NCBI GenBank assembly: GCA_026003615.1
Contig: BPHQ01000001.1
Location: 992,001-1,056,000, forward strand
DNA: 64,000 nucleotides
Direction of reading: 5' to 3'
Source: Bellilinea sp.
GTDB lineage: Bacteria > Chloroflexota > Anaerolineae > Anaerolineales > Anaerolineaceae
Part shown: positions 29,422 to 38,763 of the stretch, piece after piece
Layout: every line of letters starts with the position of its first letter
Numbering within the stretch: the first letter of the stretch is position 1
Notes under the pieces: model-generated
Databases searched by the model: none
What the model was told of the DNA's origin: nothing
The model's input: the letters and a program-made list of their open reading frames with translations, nothing else
Program-made: the position numbers and the translations under genes

Positions 29422-30066
29422 ATGGAAAAGCTCGTAATTCAAGCAACTCGTCGTACGGTAACCGGTAAAAAAGTTGGAGCGCTCCGAAGAGAAGGGAAAC
29501 TTCCAGGTGTATTATACGGTTACCAAACCGAATCAACGCCCATCTTGATGGAATTGCGTGATGCCAGTCGAATACTTGCCCACGCTTCTTCCTCTCAGTT
29601 GATCACAATTAACCTGGATGGGAAAGAGTTTGCCACACTGGTTCGCGAAAAACAACGCGATTTCATCAAAGGCACCCTTTTGCATGTGGATTTTCAGGTG
29701 GTTTCTTTGACTGAAAAAATCCGAACAAATGTTGGCATTGAACTTACTGGCATATCTCCCGCCGTCAAGGATTACAACGGCGTGATTGTGCAGGAGTTGG
29801 ATGAGGTCGAAGTTGAAGCCCTCCCCCAGGAGTTACCAGACAAGTTCATTGTAGATATTTCTACCCTTGCTAAAATTGGAGACGCGATTTTTGTTCGAGA
29901 CTTAAATGTACCTGCCAGCATTGAAGTCCTAAACGATCCCAACGAAGTTATTGTCATTGTAACCGGTGCTGCTCCCGAAATCAGCGAAGAAGAAACTGTT
30001 GAGGAAATTTCTGAACCAGAAGTGATTGAACGCGGCAAGAAAGAGGAAGAGGAAGTCGAAGACTAG
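29422..30066 (+). CDS. rplY: 50S ribosomal protein L25, long (CTC/TL5) form
   Basis: This 5S rRNA-binding protein starts LVIQATRRTVTGKKVGALRREGKLPGVLYG, the conserved L25 N-terminus. A C-terminal TL5-type beta domain follows (about residues 95-190), and the protein ends in a very acidic tail of Glu, Lys and Asp residues (about 190-214). The 214-residue length fits the CTC form, not the 94-residue E. coli form. The gene stands alone between its own promoter and a strong terminator, without the usual pth neighbour. The acidic tail is common in this family. Confidence 0.95.
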   Translation: MEKLVIQATRRTVTGKKVGALRREGKLPGVLYGYQTESTPILMELRDASRILAHASSSQLITINLDGKEFATLVREKQRDFIKGTLLHVDFQVVSLTEKIRTNVGIELTGISPAVKDYNGVIVQELDEVEVEALPQELPDKFIVDISTLAKIGDAIFVRDLNVPASIEVLNDPNEVIVIVTGAAPEISEEETVEEISEPEVIERGKKEEEEVED

Positions 30067-30088
30067 CACCTTGACGACCAAAAACTTA

Positions 30089-30121
30089 GAGCAGCACAAA
30101 ACGACTTTGTGCTGCTCTTTT
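30089..30121 (+). terminator. Intrinsic terminator after the L25 gene
   Basis: GAGCAGCACAAA and TTTGTGCTGCTC form a 12-bp stem around a 5-base loop (ACGAC), followed by TTTTATT. It lies 22 bases after the L25 stop codon. Confidence 0.92.
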
Positions 30122-30217
30122 ATTAAGCTAACTCTCAACCATAAACCAGAAGTCATATCGGCATAATCCTTGCACCTTCACAAATAGCTCTCAAATAAAA
30201 ATTAAAGGTTTTCGCAA

Positions 30218-33139
30218 ATGTCCCATCAAAGCCGTAATCCTACCTCGATTGATCTCCTCCTGAAGATCAGCGAAGATGCTATTCTCGTCTTTTCTCCTAC
30301 CACAAAGAAGGTTGTTAACTTCAATCATAAAATTCTAGAGTTGTTTACCGGGGAAGCTATTGATCATTTACTTCTAGATCGTTTGTTTTTCTCAAACCCC
30401 GCCAGCCGCGATGTAATTACTGCTCGAAGCGGTAGCATCATGAGGTTAAGAAATTTCAAAATTGGCAAAGAATTTCGGCATCTTGAAATTCGCCTAAAAA
30501 ATATCGAAGATGGTAACCTCGGAAATTTGACGATTGCGATTATTAAGGACTTGACTCAGCAATTCAAATGGCAAAAAACCCAGGAAGCCCTGATTAAGAT
30601 TTCTGAAAGTGTGGCTACAAGCAAAGATTTATCCGAATTACTTGTTCAATTTCATCAGATCATCAGCCAGATGATGCCCGCCAGCAATTTTTATGTGGCT
30701 CTCTACCATCCTGAACAAAATCAAATCTCTTTCCCTTATTATGTTGATGAATATGATTCCCCTCCCCCACCTCAGCCATTAGGCAAAGGGCTAACCGATT
30801 ATGTTATTCGTCGAAAAAATCCTTTACTGGTAACTCCAGAGATTTTTGAAGCCTTGATAAAATCTGGAGAAGTTGAGTCGATTGGCGCTCCTTCAATAGA
30901 CTGGCTGGGGGTACCCCTCCTAACCCGCCAATTGATCATCGGTGCAATGGCAGTACAAAGCTATCAACACGATATTCGCTACACCCAAGAAGACCTTCAA
31001 TTCTTGACATTCATTGCCCCTCACCTTGCCAATGCCATCCTCATCAAACAAGCAGAAACCGACCAGAGAAAACAACATGATTTGATAAAAAGCATATTCG
31101 AAAATTCGCCTTACGCTATTGTTTTAACAGATTTAGAAGGAAATTTTCTGGATTGTAATAATGCCCTGATTTCCTTATTGAATGTTCAAACAAAAGAAGA
31201 AATTATCGGGAAAAATGCACTTGAGTTCATTATTCTCGAAGACCAGGAAAGGGCTATTCGATTTTTCGAGAAAATAATTCCTTCCAATCAACCAATCGAA
31301 GATGAATTTACTGCAAGGACTCCTGATGGTCAAAAGTTAATACTAAAAATTACAGCTTCACCCATTAATGATGACAATCAAAGACCTCAATATATTGTGG
31401 GGATTTTCAACGATGTAACCCGGCAACGAATTTCAGAAACAGCTCTCAAAATTAGCGAGGAAAGATACAAGCTTGCCTCAGAAGGCGCCAACGATGGAAT
31501 TTGGGATTGGGATTTGATTGCAAATCGTATTTTTTACTCGCCCCGTTGGAAAAAACTCCTGGGTTATGCTCCAGACGAACTCTCCGAATCTCCCGATGAG
31601 TGGTTTGGCCGCATCCACGAGGATGATCTTCCAGGGGTTAAATCGAACCTGGAAGCGCATTTATCAGGACTGATACCTCATTTTGAAACGGAACATCGAA
31701 TCCGCCATCGGGATGGTGAATACCGTTGGGTATTGGCTCGCGGAATGGCTGTGAAAAGTGAATTCGGTAATCCTCATCGCATTGCCGGCTCTTTAACCGA
31801 TATCACCCGCCAAAAAGCAAATGAAGATCAGCTTATTCATCAAGCGTTATATGATCGGCTTACCGGTCTGCCCAATCGAATTTTGTTCACAGAAAGACTC
31901 GATCAAGCGATCAAGCGCTCCAAACGCCATGAAGAACCTGCTTTTGCCATACTCCTCTTAGATTTAGACCGTTTCAAAATCGTCAATGATAGCTTGGGCC
32001 ACCGCGTGGGAGATCAGATGATTGTCGAAATTGCCCGCAGATTAGATGATTGTCTGCGAGCAGAGGATACGATTGCTCGATTGGGTGGTGATGAATTTGC
32101 AATTTTGCTCAATGACCTCCGCGATCCCTATGAAATTATCCAAATCATCAACCGCATTCAAAGGGAAATTAACCGGCCAATCCTTATTGAAGGCAACAAG
32201 GTGTTCACAACCTGCAGCATCGGAGTCGCAATTGCCAATCCCGATACGGATTCCACGGAAGCTATGATGCGCGATGCCGATACAGCCATGTATGAAGCCA
32301 AAGCACAGGGCGGAAACGCCTACATGATATTTGATAAGGTTATGCATGCAAAAGCCGTGACTCTGCTGGACATGGAAACGAATCTGCGGCAGGCATTATC
32401 CAACCATGAATTGGTCGTTTATTATCAACCCATTTTTGATGCGTTCACCCAAAGAGTCGTGTATGTTGAAGCCCTCCTTCGTTGGAATCATCCCAAGCAT
32501 GGAATTATTCTTCCCAACCAATTCATTGATTTGGCAGAGGACACGGGTTTAATCCTCCCGATTGGGGAATGGGTATTACGCGAATCCTGTACTCAAATAA
32601 AAAAATGGCATGCTGCTGGCATGAAAAACCTGAAAGTGTCGGTCAATTTTTCGGCCCGCCAGTTTCAACAGACTGATTTACCGTCTATGGTGCGAGATGC
32701 CCTTCTCCAAACCCAGCTCGACCCCGCATCTCTGGTTATTGAAATCACCGAAAGTCGTAACTTTTCACAATTCGAAAAATTTGAAACCATGCTTTGGGAA
32801 CTACGAGGACTGGGTGTAAAAATATCTATTGATGATTTTGGCACCGGTTATTCTTCCTTAAGTACTATCCAACGATTGCCGGTAAACACTCTTAAAATTG
32901 GTCAAAATTTCATCTCTCAAATCGGAATCCAAAAAGAAAACGACTTAATTGTCCAATCAATGATTGAAATGGCACACCGGCTTGGCTTAAGCGTAATTGC
33001 CGAAGGTGTTGAAACCGAAGAACAACTTGCTGTCTTGAGAAAATTCCATTGTGATATGATTCAGGGCTTCCACTTTAGTAAACCTGTAAAAGCCAACGAA
33101 ATTGAAGCGTTCCTGAAACCCTTTGATTCTCAGGGTTGA
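30218..33139 (+). CDS. PAS/GAF sensor protein with tandem GGDEF and EAL domains
   Basis: This 973-residue soluble protein should make and/or break cyclic di-GMP. The order is a PAS-like N-terminus (1-115), GAF (about 130-285), PAS (about 290-405), PAS/PAC (about 410-530), GGDEF (535-700) and EAL (715-970). GGDEF is intact at 623-627 and an inhibitory I-site RAED lies five residues before it (614-617). EAL is at 751-753, with the acidic DDFGTGYSS and AEGVETEE motifs present. The usual K-I-D motif reads KIG (893-895), so phosphodiesterase activity is uncertain. No membrane helix is seen. It has no operon partner and its stop overlaps the convergent nudix gene by 10 bases. Confidence 0.95.
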   Translation: MSHQSRNPTSIDLLLKISEDAILVFSPTTKKVVNFNHKILELFTGEAIDHLLLDRLFFSNPASRDVITARSGSIMRLRNFKIGKEFRHLEIRLKNIEDGNLGNLTIAIIKDLTQQFKWQKTQEALIKISESVATSKDLSELLVQFHQIISQMMPASNFYVALYHPEQNQISFPYYVDEYDSPPPPQPLGKGLTDYVIRRKNPLLVTPEIFEALIKSGEVESIGAPSIDWLGVPLLTRQLIIGAMAVQSYQHDIRYTQEDLQFLTFIAPHLANAILIKQAETDQRKQHDLIKSIFENSPYAIVLTDLEGNFLDCNNALISLLNVQTKEEIIGKNALEFIILEDQERAIRFFEKIIPSNQPIEDEFTARTPDGQKLILKITASPINDDNQRPQYIVGIFNDVTRQRISETALKISEERYKLASEGANDGIWDWDLIANRIFYSPRWKKLLGYAPDELSESPDEWFGRIHEDDLPGVKSNLEAHLSGLIPHFETEHRIRHRDGEYRWVLARGMAVKSEFGNPHRIAGSLTDITRQKANEDQLIHQALYDRLTGLPNRILFTERLDQAIKRSKRHEEPAFAILLLDLDRFKIVNDSLGHRVGDQMIVEIARRLDDCLRAEDTIARLGGDEFAILLNDLRDPYEIIQIINRIQREINRPILIEGNKVFTTCSIGVAIANPDTDSTEAMMRDADTAMYEAKAQGGNAYMIFDKVMHAKAVTLLDMETNLRQALSNHELVVYYQPIFDAFTQRVVYVEALLRWNHPKHGIILPNQFIDLAEDTGLILPIGEWVLRESCTQIKKWHAAGMKNLKVSVNFSARQFQQTDLPSMVRDALLQTQLDPASLVIEITESRNFSQFEKFETMLWELRGLGVKISIDDFGTGYSSLSTIQRLPVNTLKIGQNFISQIGIQKENDLIVQSMIEMAHRLGLSVIAEGVETEEQLAVLRKFHCDMIQGFHFSKPVKANEIEAFLKPFDSQG

Positions 33140-33729
33140 GGTGAGATCAGGCCGAGTTTTTCTAAAAAATCCAATAATATTCGAGCAGAAATCCCCCACA
33201 ATTGCTCACCATCATAAGGTCGGTAAAATACAACGCCTTTCCGAGTACCAAACGGTGAAAGCCAATCCCGAATCACATAATTTTCACTTTTTATTAACCA
33301 ATCTAAAGGTATGGTGAATACCCGACTGACTTCATTTGGGTTAATATTTAATGACACTGGCCACTCAATTTGAGCAACAACCGGAAAGATCGTATAACCG
33401 GTGACCGATTCGTGGGGTGGAAGCTCACCTAAAACCTTAACATATTCTGGTTTGAGTCCAATCTCTTCTTCAGCTTCACGTAAAGCGGTGGCAATCGGAT
33501 TTTCATCGAATGGTTCGATTGCTCCACCAGGAAAGGATACCTGACCCTTATGGTCATTGACCGAATCAGACCTGCGGGTGAAAAGAATACTCCATTGACC
33601 ATGATCATGAATCAATGGCACCAAAACCGCTGCATATTTTCCTTCTCCAGGAATTGACCAAATCGAGTATTTCGATCCAGAATTATTGAGGAGACTTTTA
33701 ATTTTTTCGGCCGTCAAAGGAATATTCAT
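33130..33729 (-). CDS. Nudix hydrolase, CoA pyrophosphatase-like
   Basis: The nudix box reads GGAIEPFDENPIATALREAEEEIGL, split here as GG...REAEEEIGL, and is preceded by FTRRSDSVNDHKGQVSFPGG, the extra motif of CoA diphosphatases (NudL/YeaB). These enzymes cleave CoA or acyl-CoA to phosphopantetheine and 3',5'-ADP. ATG 33729 is chosen because it clears the trmI stop and has GGTGG upstream. Starts at 33771 and TTG 33798 are also open but lie inside trmI. It is the last gene of the iscS-mnmA-trmI run. Confidence 0.85.
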   Translation of the reverse strand: MNIPLTAEKIKSLLNNSGSKYSIWSIPGEGKYAAVLVPLIHDHGQWSILFTRRSDSVNDHKGQVSFPGGAIEPFDENPIATALREAEEEIGLKPEYVKVLGELPPHESVTGYTIFPVVAQIEWPVSLNINPNEVSRVFTIPLDWLIKSENYVIRDWLSPFGTRKGVVFYRPYDGEQLWGISARILLDFLEKLGLISPQP

Positions 33730-33751
33730 TTGAACCAACCACCCGCACAAA

Positions 33752-34609
33752 TCATTCCTCGATAATCTCATCTTCGGTGTTTGTTTCCACACCCTCAATC
33801 AGATCATGCTTGTCTTCAATCAAAACTGGCCGTGCGAAAATCAAAAAACCTGTGTGTGCAACCATACGATCAACAGGCCGAAACCGTTCCGGTTCAGGTT
33901 TGTAATAACGAAGGAGAACTTCACAAACATCCACGAAAGCGAAATCAAACTGACGTAAAGCCACAAGTAAACGCGAAACCTGATTTGCTGTGGGCAAAAT
34001 ACTCCCAAAAAAGCCGCCCAATTTTAAGGCTTTTCGAACATGATGAATAAAATCATACGGGTTAGGCAAGTCCAGGAATAGGGCATCTACCCCCTCCTCA
34101 TCAAAACCTTGTTCGGCCGTCAACTCCCGTAATTTGAATTCTACTCGATCCTCAAGTCCAAGCCGGCTAATATTCTTACGGGCCAGTTTTTGCATTTCTT
34201 CTCTGGCTTCGTACGTGATCACTTTACCGCTTTGCCCTACTGCAAATGCCATGGCAGAAGTCAACGAACCCGAACCAGTGCCGGCTTCTAAAACAATTTG
34301 TCCCTCTCCAATACCCATTTGGATGAGAGTAAAACCAATGTCTTTTGGATAAAGGATTTGAGTATTTCGTGGCAATTCCTTGAGTAAATCCCCTAACGCG
34401 GGTTGCAATACATAAAAAGGATTTCCCAGGTGACTCTTGACCCGGCTGCCCCAAGGTTTTCCAATGATATCGTCAAATCGAACAATACCTCGGTGAGTTT
34501 GCAACTCACCACCTTGTTTGATTCTAACGATGAAACTCTTATGACGCAGCCCAACCAATTGGGCTAAATCACCATCATTCACAGTTGTGCCATGTAAATT
34601 CCAGGTCAA
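33752..34609 (-). CDS. trmI: tRNA (adenine-58-N1)-methyltransferase
   Basis: The protein contains the TrmI N-terminal barrel (GELQTHRGIVRFDDIIGKPWG) and the SAM site EAGTGSGSLTSAMAFAVG. YEAREEMQKLARKNI and LFLDLPNPYDFI, the latter with the D-x-P-x-P/N motif of the active site, follow. It methylates A58 in the T loop of tRNA. An ATG at 34717 is in frame but lies inside the membrane-protein gene; a TTG at 34609 with TGAGGGAATA directly upstream is the better start (286 codons). The C-terminus has an acidic extension ending EDEIIEE. It fits with the tRNA-thiolation genes upstream. Confidence 0.9.
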   Translation of the reverse strand: MTWNLHGTTVNDGDLAQLVGLRHKSFIVRIKQGGELQTHRGIVRFDDIIGKPWGSRVKSHLGNPFYVLQPALGDLLKELPRNTQILYPKDIGFTLIQMGIGEGQIVLEAGTGSGSLTSAMAFAVGQSGKVITYEAREEMQKLARKNISRLGLEDRVEFKLRELTAEQGFDEEGVDALFLDLPNPYDFIHHVRKALKLGGFFGSILPTANQVSRLLVALRQFDFAFVDVCEVLLRYYKPEPERFRPVDRMVAHTGFLIFARPVLIEDKHDLIEGVETNTEDEIIEE

Positions 34610-34616
34610 TATTCCC

Positions 34617-34907
34617 TCACCGTTTTGTATGTGAATTGTGTTCTGATTCAACCTGAACAAGACTGAGCCAGTATCCAATTGCCAATATGACCATACTTCC
34701 AATTGTTGCCGGCCCAAGGTTTAATTGCCCCACAGGGATAAATTCCCAACCAATCAATCCCGCAAGCCAATGCCCACCCCAAAAACCAATCCAGGCAAAG
34801 ATCAAGTAAAGCCCAAGCCTGATCAGGCTTCCGCCACGCCAGAAATGAAACAAGGCTCCATAAAACGTCGCAATAACCATTCCTAACAAAACCGATTGAA
34901 GGATCAT
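34617..34907 (-). CDS. Small integral membrane protein of unknown function
   Basis: The 96-residue protein has about three hydrophobic segments (1-20, 28-55 and 67-88) and a polar tail (QVESEHNSHTKR). I recognise no family. Its ATG overlaps the mnmA stop as ATGA and its stop lies 7 bases before the trmI start, so it is co-translated with two tRNA-modification genes. Being between them points to co-expression, not to a shared function. Coding potential is supported by this exact spacing. Confidence 0.75.
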   Translation of the reverse strand: MILQSVLLGMVIATFYGALFHFWRGGSLIRLGLYLIFAWIGFWGGHWLAGLIGWEFIPVGQLNLGPATIGSMVILAIGYWLSLVQVESEHNSHTKR

Positions 34908-36010
34908 AGTCCAGCCTCATCTTGACTCGAACTTAAAAATGCTTTGCGAATGGTTCCACCCCCAACAACCTCCTCTCCCTGGTAAAACACCGCCCTTTGT
35001 CCCGGGGTCACATCTCTTACGATTTGTTCAAATCGAACATAGACGGTACGGTCATCCAGTACTTCAATGTTGGCAGGAACAAACCGGGCTTTGTAGCGAA
35101 TTTTGATATCTGCACTGAATCGAGGAGCGGGTGGAGTTTCTGCTATCCAGTTTACACCTTCGGCAATTAAACCGGTAAACTTTAACTCCGATACCTCACC
35201 AACGATCAAGAGATTTTCTTGAACATTCTTATCAATGACGTAATAAGGATGTGTGGCTCTTATGCCCAAACCTTTTCTCTGGCCGATGGTGTAAAATCCC
35301 AAACCATCATGTTCCCCTACAATTTGACCTCTTGTAGTGATAATTTTCCCCGGTTTGATGACATCCGGTGCATTTCGCTTCAAAAAATCCCGATAATCCT
35401 CTCCGGCCAGAAAACATAAATCCTGACTGTCTTGTCGTTCTGCAACAGGTAATCCAAATTCCCTGGCAAATTGACGGACTTGCGATTTCGTATATTCCCC
35501 CACCGGCAAAAGCGTGTGTTGCAACTGATCCTGGTTGAGGACGCTGAGAACATAAGATTGGTCCTTGTTTTCATCCAATCCTTTTAGTAATTTTATGCTT
35601 CCGTTGTTGGCTACACGCAATCTGGCGTAATGACCGGTAGCCATCTTCTCAGCACCCATTACCTGAACATACTTCAACATAAAATCCCAGCGAATGTACC
35701 GATTACACAGTAGACAGGGATTGGGTGTTATTCCCGAGCGATACCCCTCGAAAAAATGCTCAACAACCACTTGCCTGAACATCTGTTGGGCATTGATTGG
35801 ATAAAAGGGGATTTTCAACTGAGCAGCAACCCGGCGGGCCTGAGCCATCGAATCAGGTGTACAACATCGGTTGCTATCCTCTTTCCCCGGTTCACTCCAT
35901 AGCCTCAACATGACACCAATAACCTGATGACCTTGCTCTACCAGCAAAGCGGCTGCAACAGAACTATCCACGCCTCCGCTCATTGCAATCGCGACTTTCA
36001 TCTTCTCCAT
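34904..36010 (-). CDS. mnmA: tRNA-specific 2-thiouridylase
   Basis: MnmA thiolates U34 of tRNA-Lys, Glu and Gln, using sulfur relayed from a cysteine desulfurase. The 368-residue protein has the PP-loop AMSGGVDSSVAAALL, the sulfur-relay cysteine region TPNPCLLCNRYI, the ATGHYAR segment and the second catalytic cysteine in QDLCFLAGEDY. Its start is 2 bases after the end of the desulfurase gene, so donor and acceptor are made together. Everything needed for activity is visible. Confidence 0.96.
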   Translation of the reverse strand: MEKMKVAIAMSGGVDSSVAAALLVEQGHQVIGVMLRLWSEPGKEDSNRCCTPDSMAQARRVAAQLKIPFYPINAQQMFRQVVVEHFFEGYRSGITPNPCLLCNRYIRWDFMLKYVQVMGAEKMATGHYARLRVANNGSIKLLKGLDENKDQSYVLSVLNQDQLQHTLLPVGEYTKSQVRQFAREFGLPVAERQDSQDLCFLAGEDYRDFLKRNAPDVIKPGKIITTRGQIVGEHDGLGFYTIGQRKGLGIRATHPYYVIDKNVQENLLIVGEVSELKFTGLIAEGVNWIAETPPAPRFSADIKIRYKARFVPANIEVLDDRTVYVRFEQIVRDVTPGQRAVFYQGEEVVGGGTIRKAFLSSSQDEAGL

Positions 36011-36012
36011 AC

Positions 36013-37206
36013 CTATAAGCCCTTAACCACCAAAGACATATTCCTAATTTTATTAATCAATAACGGCAAAGCAATTACAAACTTTTCAACTTCCTCCGGG
36101 GTAGTGTATTTTCCCAATGTGACCCGCAATGAGCCAAGAGCCAGTTTGGGAGGAATACCAATACCAAGTAGAACTTCTGAGGGCTTTGGATCACCGGTTT
36201 TACATGCAGAACCAGAAGAACAGGCAAAGCCAGCGGCATCCAGCAGCACTAATAATTGGTTTCCATCCACACCATCAAAAACGAAACTGGCATGATTGGC
36301 TAACCGCTCCGTTGGATGTCCTGTCAAGCGGCACCCTTCGATTTCATTTTGTACCGAAGTAATAATCCTGTTTCTCAACTGGATCAACAATGATTGCATT
36401 GACAATCCCTCTGTTTGAGCCAGCTCAAACGCCTTCGCCATCCCAACGATATAAGGCACGTTCTGAGTACCTGAACGAATGCCTTTTTCTTGCCCTCCAC
36501 CGGTTTGAATAGGGAGAATGGGGGTGCCTTTACGAATGAATAAAGCACCTACCCCTTTTGGACCGTAAAATTTATGCGCCCCGAAGGAAGCCAAATCACA
36601 CCATTCATCTAATCCTTTTATGGATAGGTGGGCAGCCGACTGAACGGCATCCACATGAAATGGGACTTGATAATTTCTGCAAATTTGCCCCAATTCCATA
36701 ACGGGGTTGATACTACCGATTTCGTTGTTTCCATGAATTACGGAAACGATTGCCACATCCTGAGCAATTACTTTACGCAAATAGTCGGGATCAACCATCC
36801 CAAATGAATCAACCTTCAAAAACTCTACTCGAAATCCAAAGTGGTCAGCCATTTGCCGAGCGGTATGGGAAACAGCGTGATGCTCAACCGGTGAAATAAG
36901 AATGCGATCCGCCCCGTATTTTATTTTTCGCTCAAAGGCAACCCCCCGCAATGCAAGATTGTCGCTTTCGGTACCACAACTGGTGAACACAATTTCATCA
37001 GATGTGACGCCTAATATCCGCGCAATTGTCTCGCGGGCATACTCAAGCGCTGCTTCAGCTTCTTGACCGAAGATGTGTACTGATGATGGATTACCAAACT
37101 GGTGATCGAAGTAAGGAAGCATTGCCTCTACCACCCGACTATCCACCGGGGTGGTAGCAGCATAATCAAGATAGATTCTATCCCCAAAAGTATTCATTCT
37201 TATCAT
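36013..37206 (-). CDS. iscS: Cysteine desulfurase (IscS/NifS family)
   Basis: This PLP enzyme takes sulfur from cysteine for tRNA thiolation and Fe-S clusters. YLDYAATTPVD starts the protein, PVEHHAVSHT and HVDAVQSAAH contact the cofactor, and SFGAHKFYGPKGVGAL holds the PLP lysine. CSSGSACKTGD is the active-site cysteine loop. Start could be 37206 or the ATG at 37197. A TATAAT on the minus strand at 37235-37230 may be its -10 box, with a very short leader. The mnmA gene follows by 2 bases, so tRNA thiolation is its most obvious job. Confidence 0.95.
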   Translation of the reverse strand: MIRMNTFGDRIYLDYAATTPVDSRVVEAMLPYFDHQFGNPSSVHIFGQEAEAALEYARETIARILGVTSDEIVFTSCGTESDNLALRGVAFERKIKYGADRILISPVEHHAVSHTARQMADHFGFRVEFLKVDSFGMVDPDYLRKVIAQDVAIVSVIHGNNEIGSINPVMELGQICRNYQVPFHVDAVQSAAHLSIKGLDEWCDLASFGAHKFYGPKGVGALFIRKGTPILPIQTGGGQEKGIRSGTQNVPYIVGMAKAFELAQTEGLSMQSLLIQLRNRIITSVQNEIEGCRLTGHPTERLANHASFVFDGVDGNQLLVLLDAAGFACSSGSACKTGDPKPSEVLLGIGIPPKLALGSLRVTLGKYTTPEEVEKFVIALPLLINKIRNMSLVVKGL

Positions 37207-37229
37207 CCTAAATCAGACAATCCGTGTAG

Positions 37230-37288
37230 ATTATAGCACGCTTATTCTTGGACAATTATTTTGTGTCTGATTAATCACCTGTTATAAT
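37230..37288. promoter_or_regulatory. Divergent promoter region between iscS and the hexomutase gene
   Basis: On the plus strand TTGTGT (37261-37266) and TATAAT (37283-37288) have a 16-base spacer, about 50 bases before the hexomutase ATG. On the minus strand TATAAT (37235-37230) faces iscS, with a weak -35. Confidence 0.6.
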
Positions 37289-37338
37289 TGAGGAAGATTG
37301 TTCTTATTCTCACATGTTTCTTTCAGGAGGAAATCTCC

Positions 37339-38763
37339 ATGACCACAAAAATCAAGTTTGGAACCGATGGCTGGCGAGGTTTTATCGCGGAAGATTACAC
37401 CTTTGCCAATGTACGCCGCTGCGCCCAGGGATTTGCCAGTTATTTGAGCAAAAAAGGCAAACAAGGGCAATGGGTGGTCATCGGCCATGATAAACGTTTT
37501 CTTTCCGAAAATTTTGCTCTGGCAGCTGCAGAAGTATTGTGCGGAAACGGATTTAAAGTTTACTTAACCCAGTCTGCCACTCCAACACCCGTGATTGCAT
37601 TTTCTGTGGTCAATAAAGGTGCTGCGGGCGCAATTAATATTACCGCCTCCCACAATCCGCCAACCGATAATGGCTTTAAAGTTCGTGATGAAAATGGCGG
37701 TGCTATTGACCCCGACGGTCTCAAGGAAATCGAAGCATTAATTCCCGACTCCGAGAGCGAGGTAAATCTACTCGCGGCAGAAGATGCCGAAAAAAATGGT
37801 TCACTCCTTCGGTTTGACCCCGCCCCTCCTTATATTGAACATCTGAAATCCTTGATTGATTTGCAACCAATTCGAGATGCCGGTTTAAAGATTCTGGTTG
37901 ATCCTATGTGGGGAAATGGGGCTGGCTGGTTCCCTCAACTTTTAGCTGGGGGGAAAACCCAAGTAATCGAAATACACAACCTTCGAAATCCCATTTTTCC
38001 CGATATGTCGCGTCCTGAACCAATTCCGCCCAACATTGATGCCGGTTTGAAAGAAACGGTCAAACAAGGCGCTGATGTTCTAATCATCACCGATGGAGAT
38101 GCAGACCGAGTTGGCGTAGGGGATGAAAAAGGGCGTTTCATAAACCAATTGCAGGTTTACGCACTTCTTGCTTTGTATTTGCTGGAAGTTAGAGGAGAGC
38201 GAGGTCCGATTGTTAAAACACTATCTACCACAAGCATGCTCGAAAAACTGGGAAAGATTTACGAAATTCCCGTCTATGAAACTGGCGTTGGTTTCAAGTA
38301 CGTAGCTCCCAAATTTCTCGAAACCAACGCATTGATCGGAGGTGAAGAATCCGGCGGCTACGCCTTTCGTGGCAATGTTCCCGAAAGAGACGGCATCCTT
38401 GCCGGTCTATACATCCTGGATATGATGGTTCGGCTGAATAAAAAACCCTCAGAATTAATTGACCTGCTCTTTTCAAAGGTTGGCCCCCACTTTTACGACC
38501 GGATTGATTCGCGATTCACAGGTGATCGCTCCGAAAAAGAGAAAATGATTATTGCTGCAAAACCAGAAACAATTGGCGGCTTAAAAGTTACGGGGTTGAA
38601 CACCACCGATGGGTTTAAATTCATGCTGGAAGACGGTGGTTGGTTGTTGATCCGTTTTTCCGGCACAGAACCGATCATTCGGGTATATTGCGAAACAACC
38701 CATCAAGATCGCGTAAAACCGATTTTGGAAGATGGCTTAAAACTTGTTGGGTTGAAAAAGTGA
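37339..38763 (+). CDS. Phosphoglucomutase/phosphomannomutase family protein
   Basis: The alpha-D-phosphohexomutase fold is clear: [17 protein letters not shown], the phosphoserine loop [14 protein letters not shown], the metal loop [13 protein letters not shown], the sugar-binding [10 protein letters not shown] and the phosphate site [17 protein letters not shown] 37339 is the right start because AGGAGG lies 8 bases upstream; the longer frame from 37288 begins in the promoter. It interconverts hexose 1- and 6-phosphates, feeding glycolysis and nucleotide sugars for the glycan genes. Sugar specificity is not evident. It is first in a three-gene operon with tatD and a prenyl synthase. Confidence 0.94.
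   Translation: MTTKIKFGTDGWRGFIAEDYTFANVRRCAQGFASYLSKKGKQGQWVVIGHDKRFLSENFALAAAEVLCGNGFKVYLTQSATPTPVIAFSVVNKGAAGAINITASHNPPTDNGFKVRDENGGAIDPDGLKEIEALIPDSESEVNLLAAEDAEKNGSLLRFDPAPPYIEHLKSLIDLQPIRDAGLKILVDPMWGNGAGWFPQLLAGGKTQVIEIHNLRNPIFPDMSRPEPIPPNIDAGLKETVKQGADVLIITDGDADRVGVGDEKGRFINQLQVYALLALYLLEVRGERGPIVKTLSTTSMLEKLGKIYEIPVYETGVGFKYVAPKFLETNALIGGEESGGYAFRGNVPERDGILAGLYILDMMVRLNKKPSELIDLLFSKVGPHFYDRIDSRFTGDRSEKEKMIIAAKPETIGGLKVTGLNTTDGFKFMLEDGGWLLIRFSGTEPIIRVYCETTHQDRVKPILEDGLKLVGLKK

Noticed and set aside
34610-34717. ATG 34717 as trmI start
   Set aside because: It lies inside the small membrane-protein gene and adds residues without TrmI similarity.
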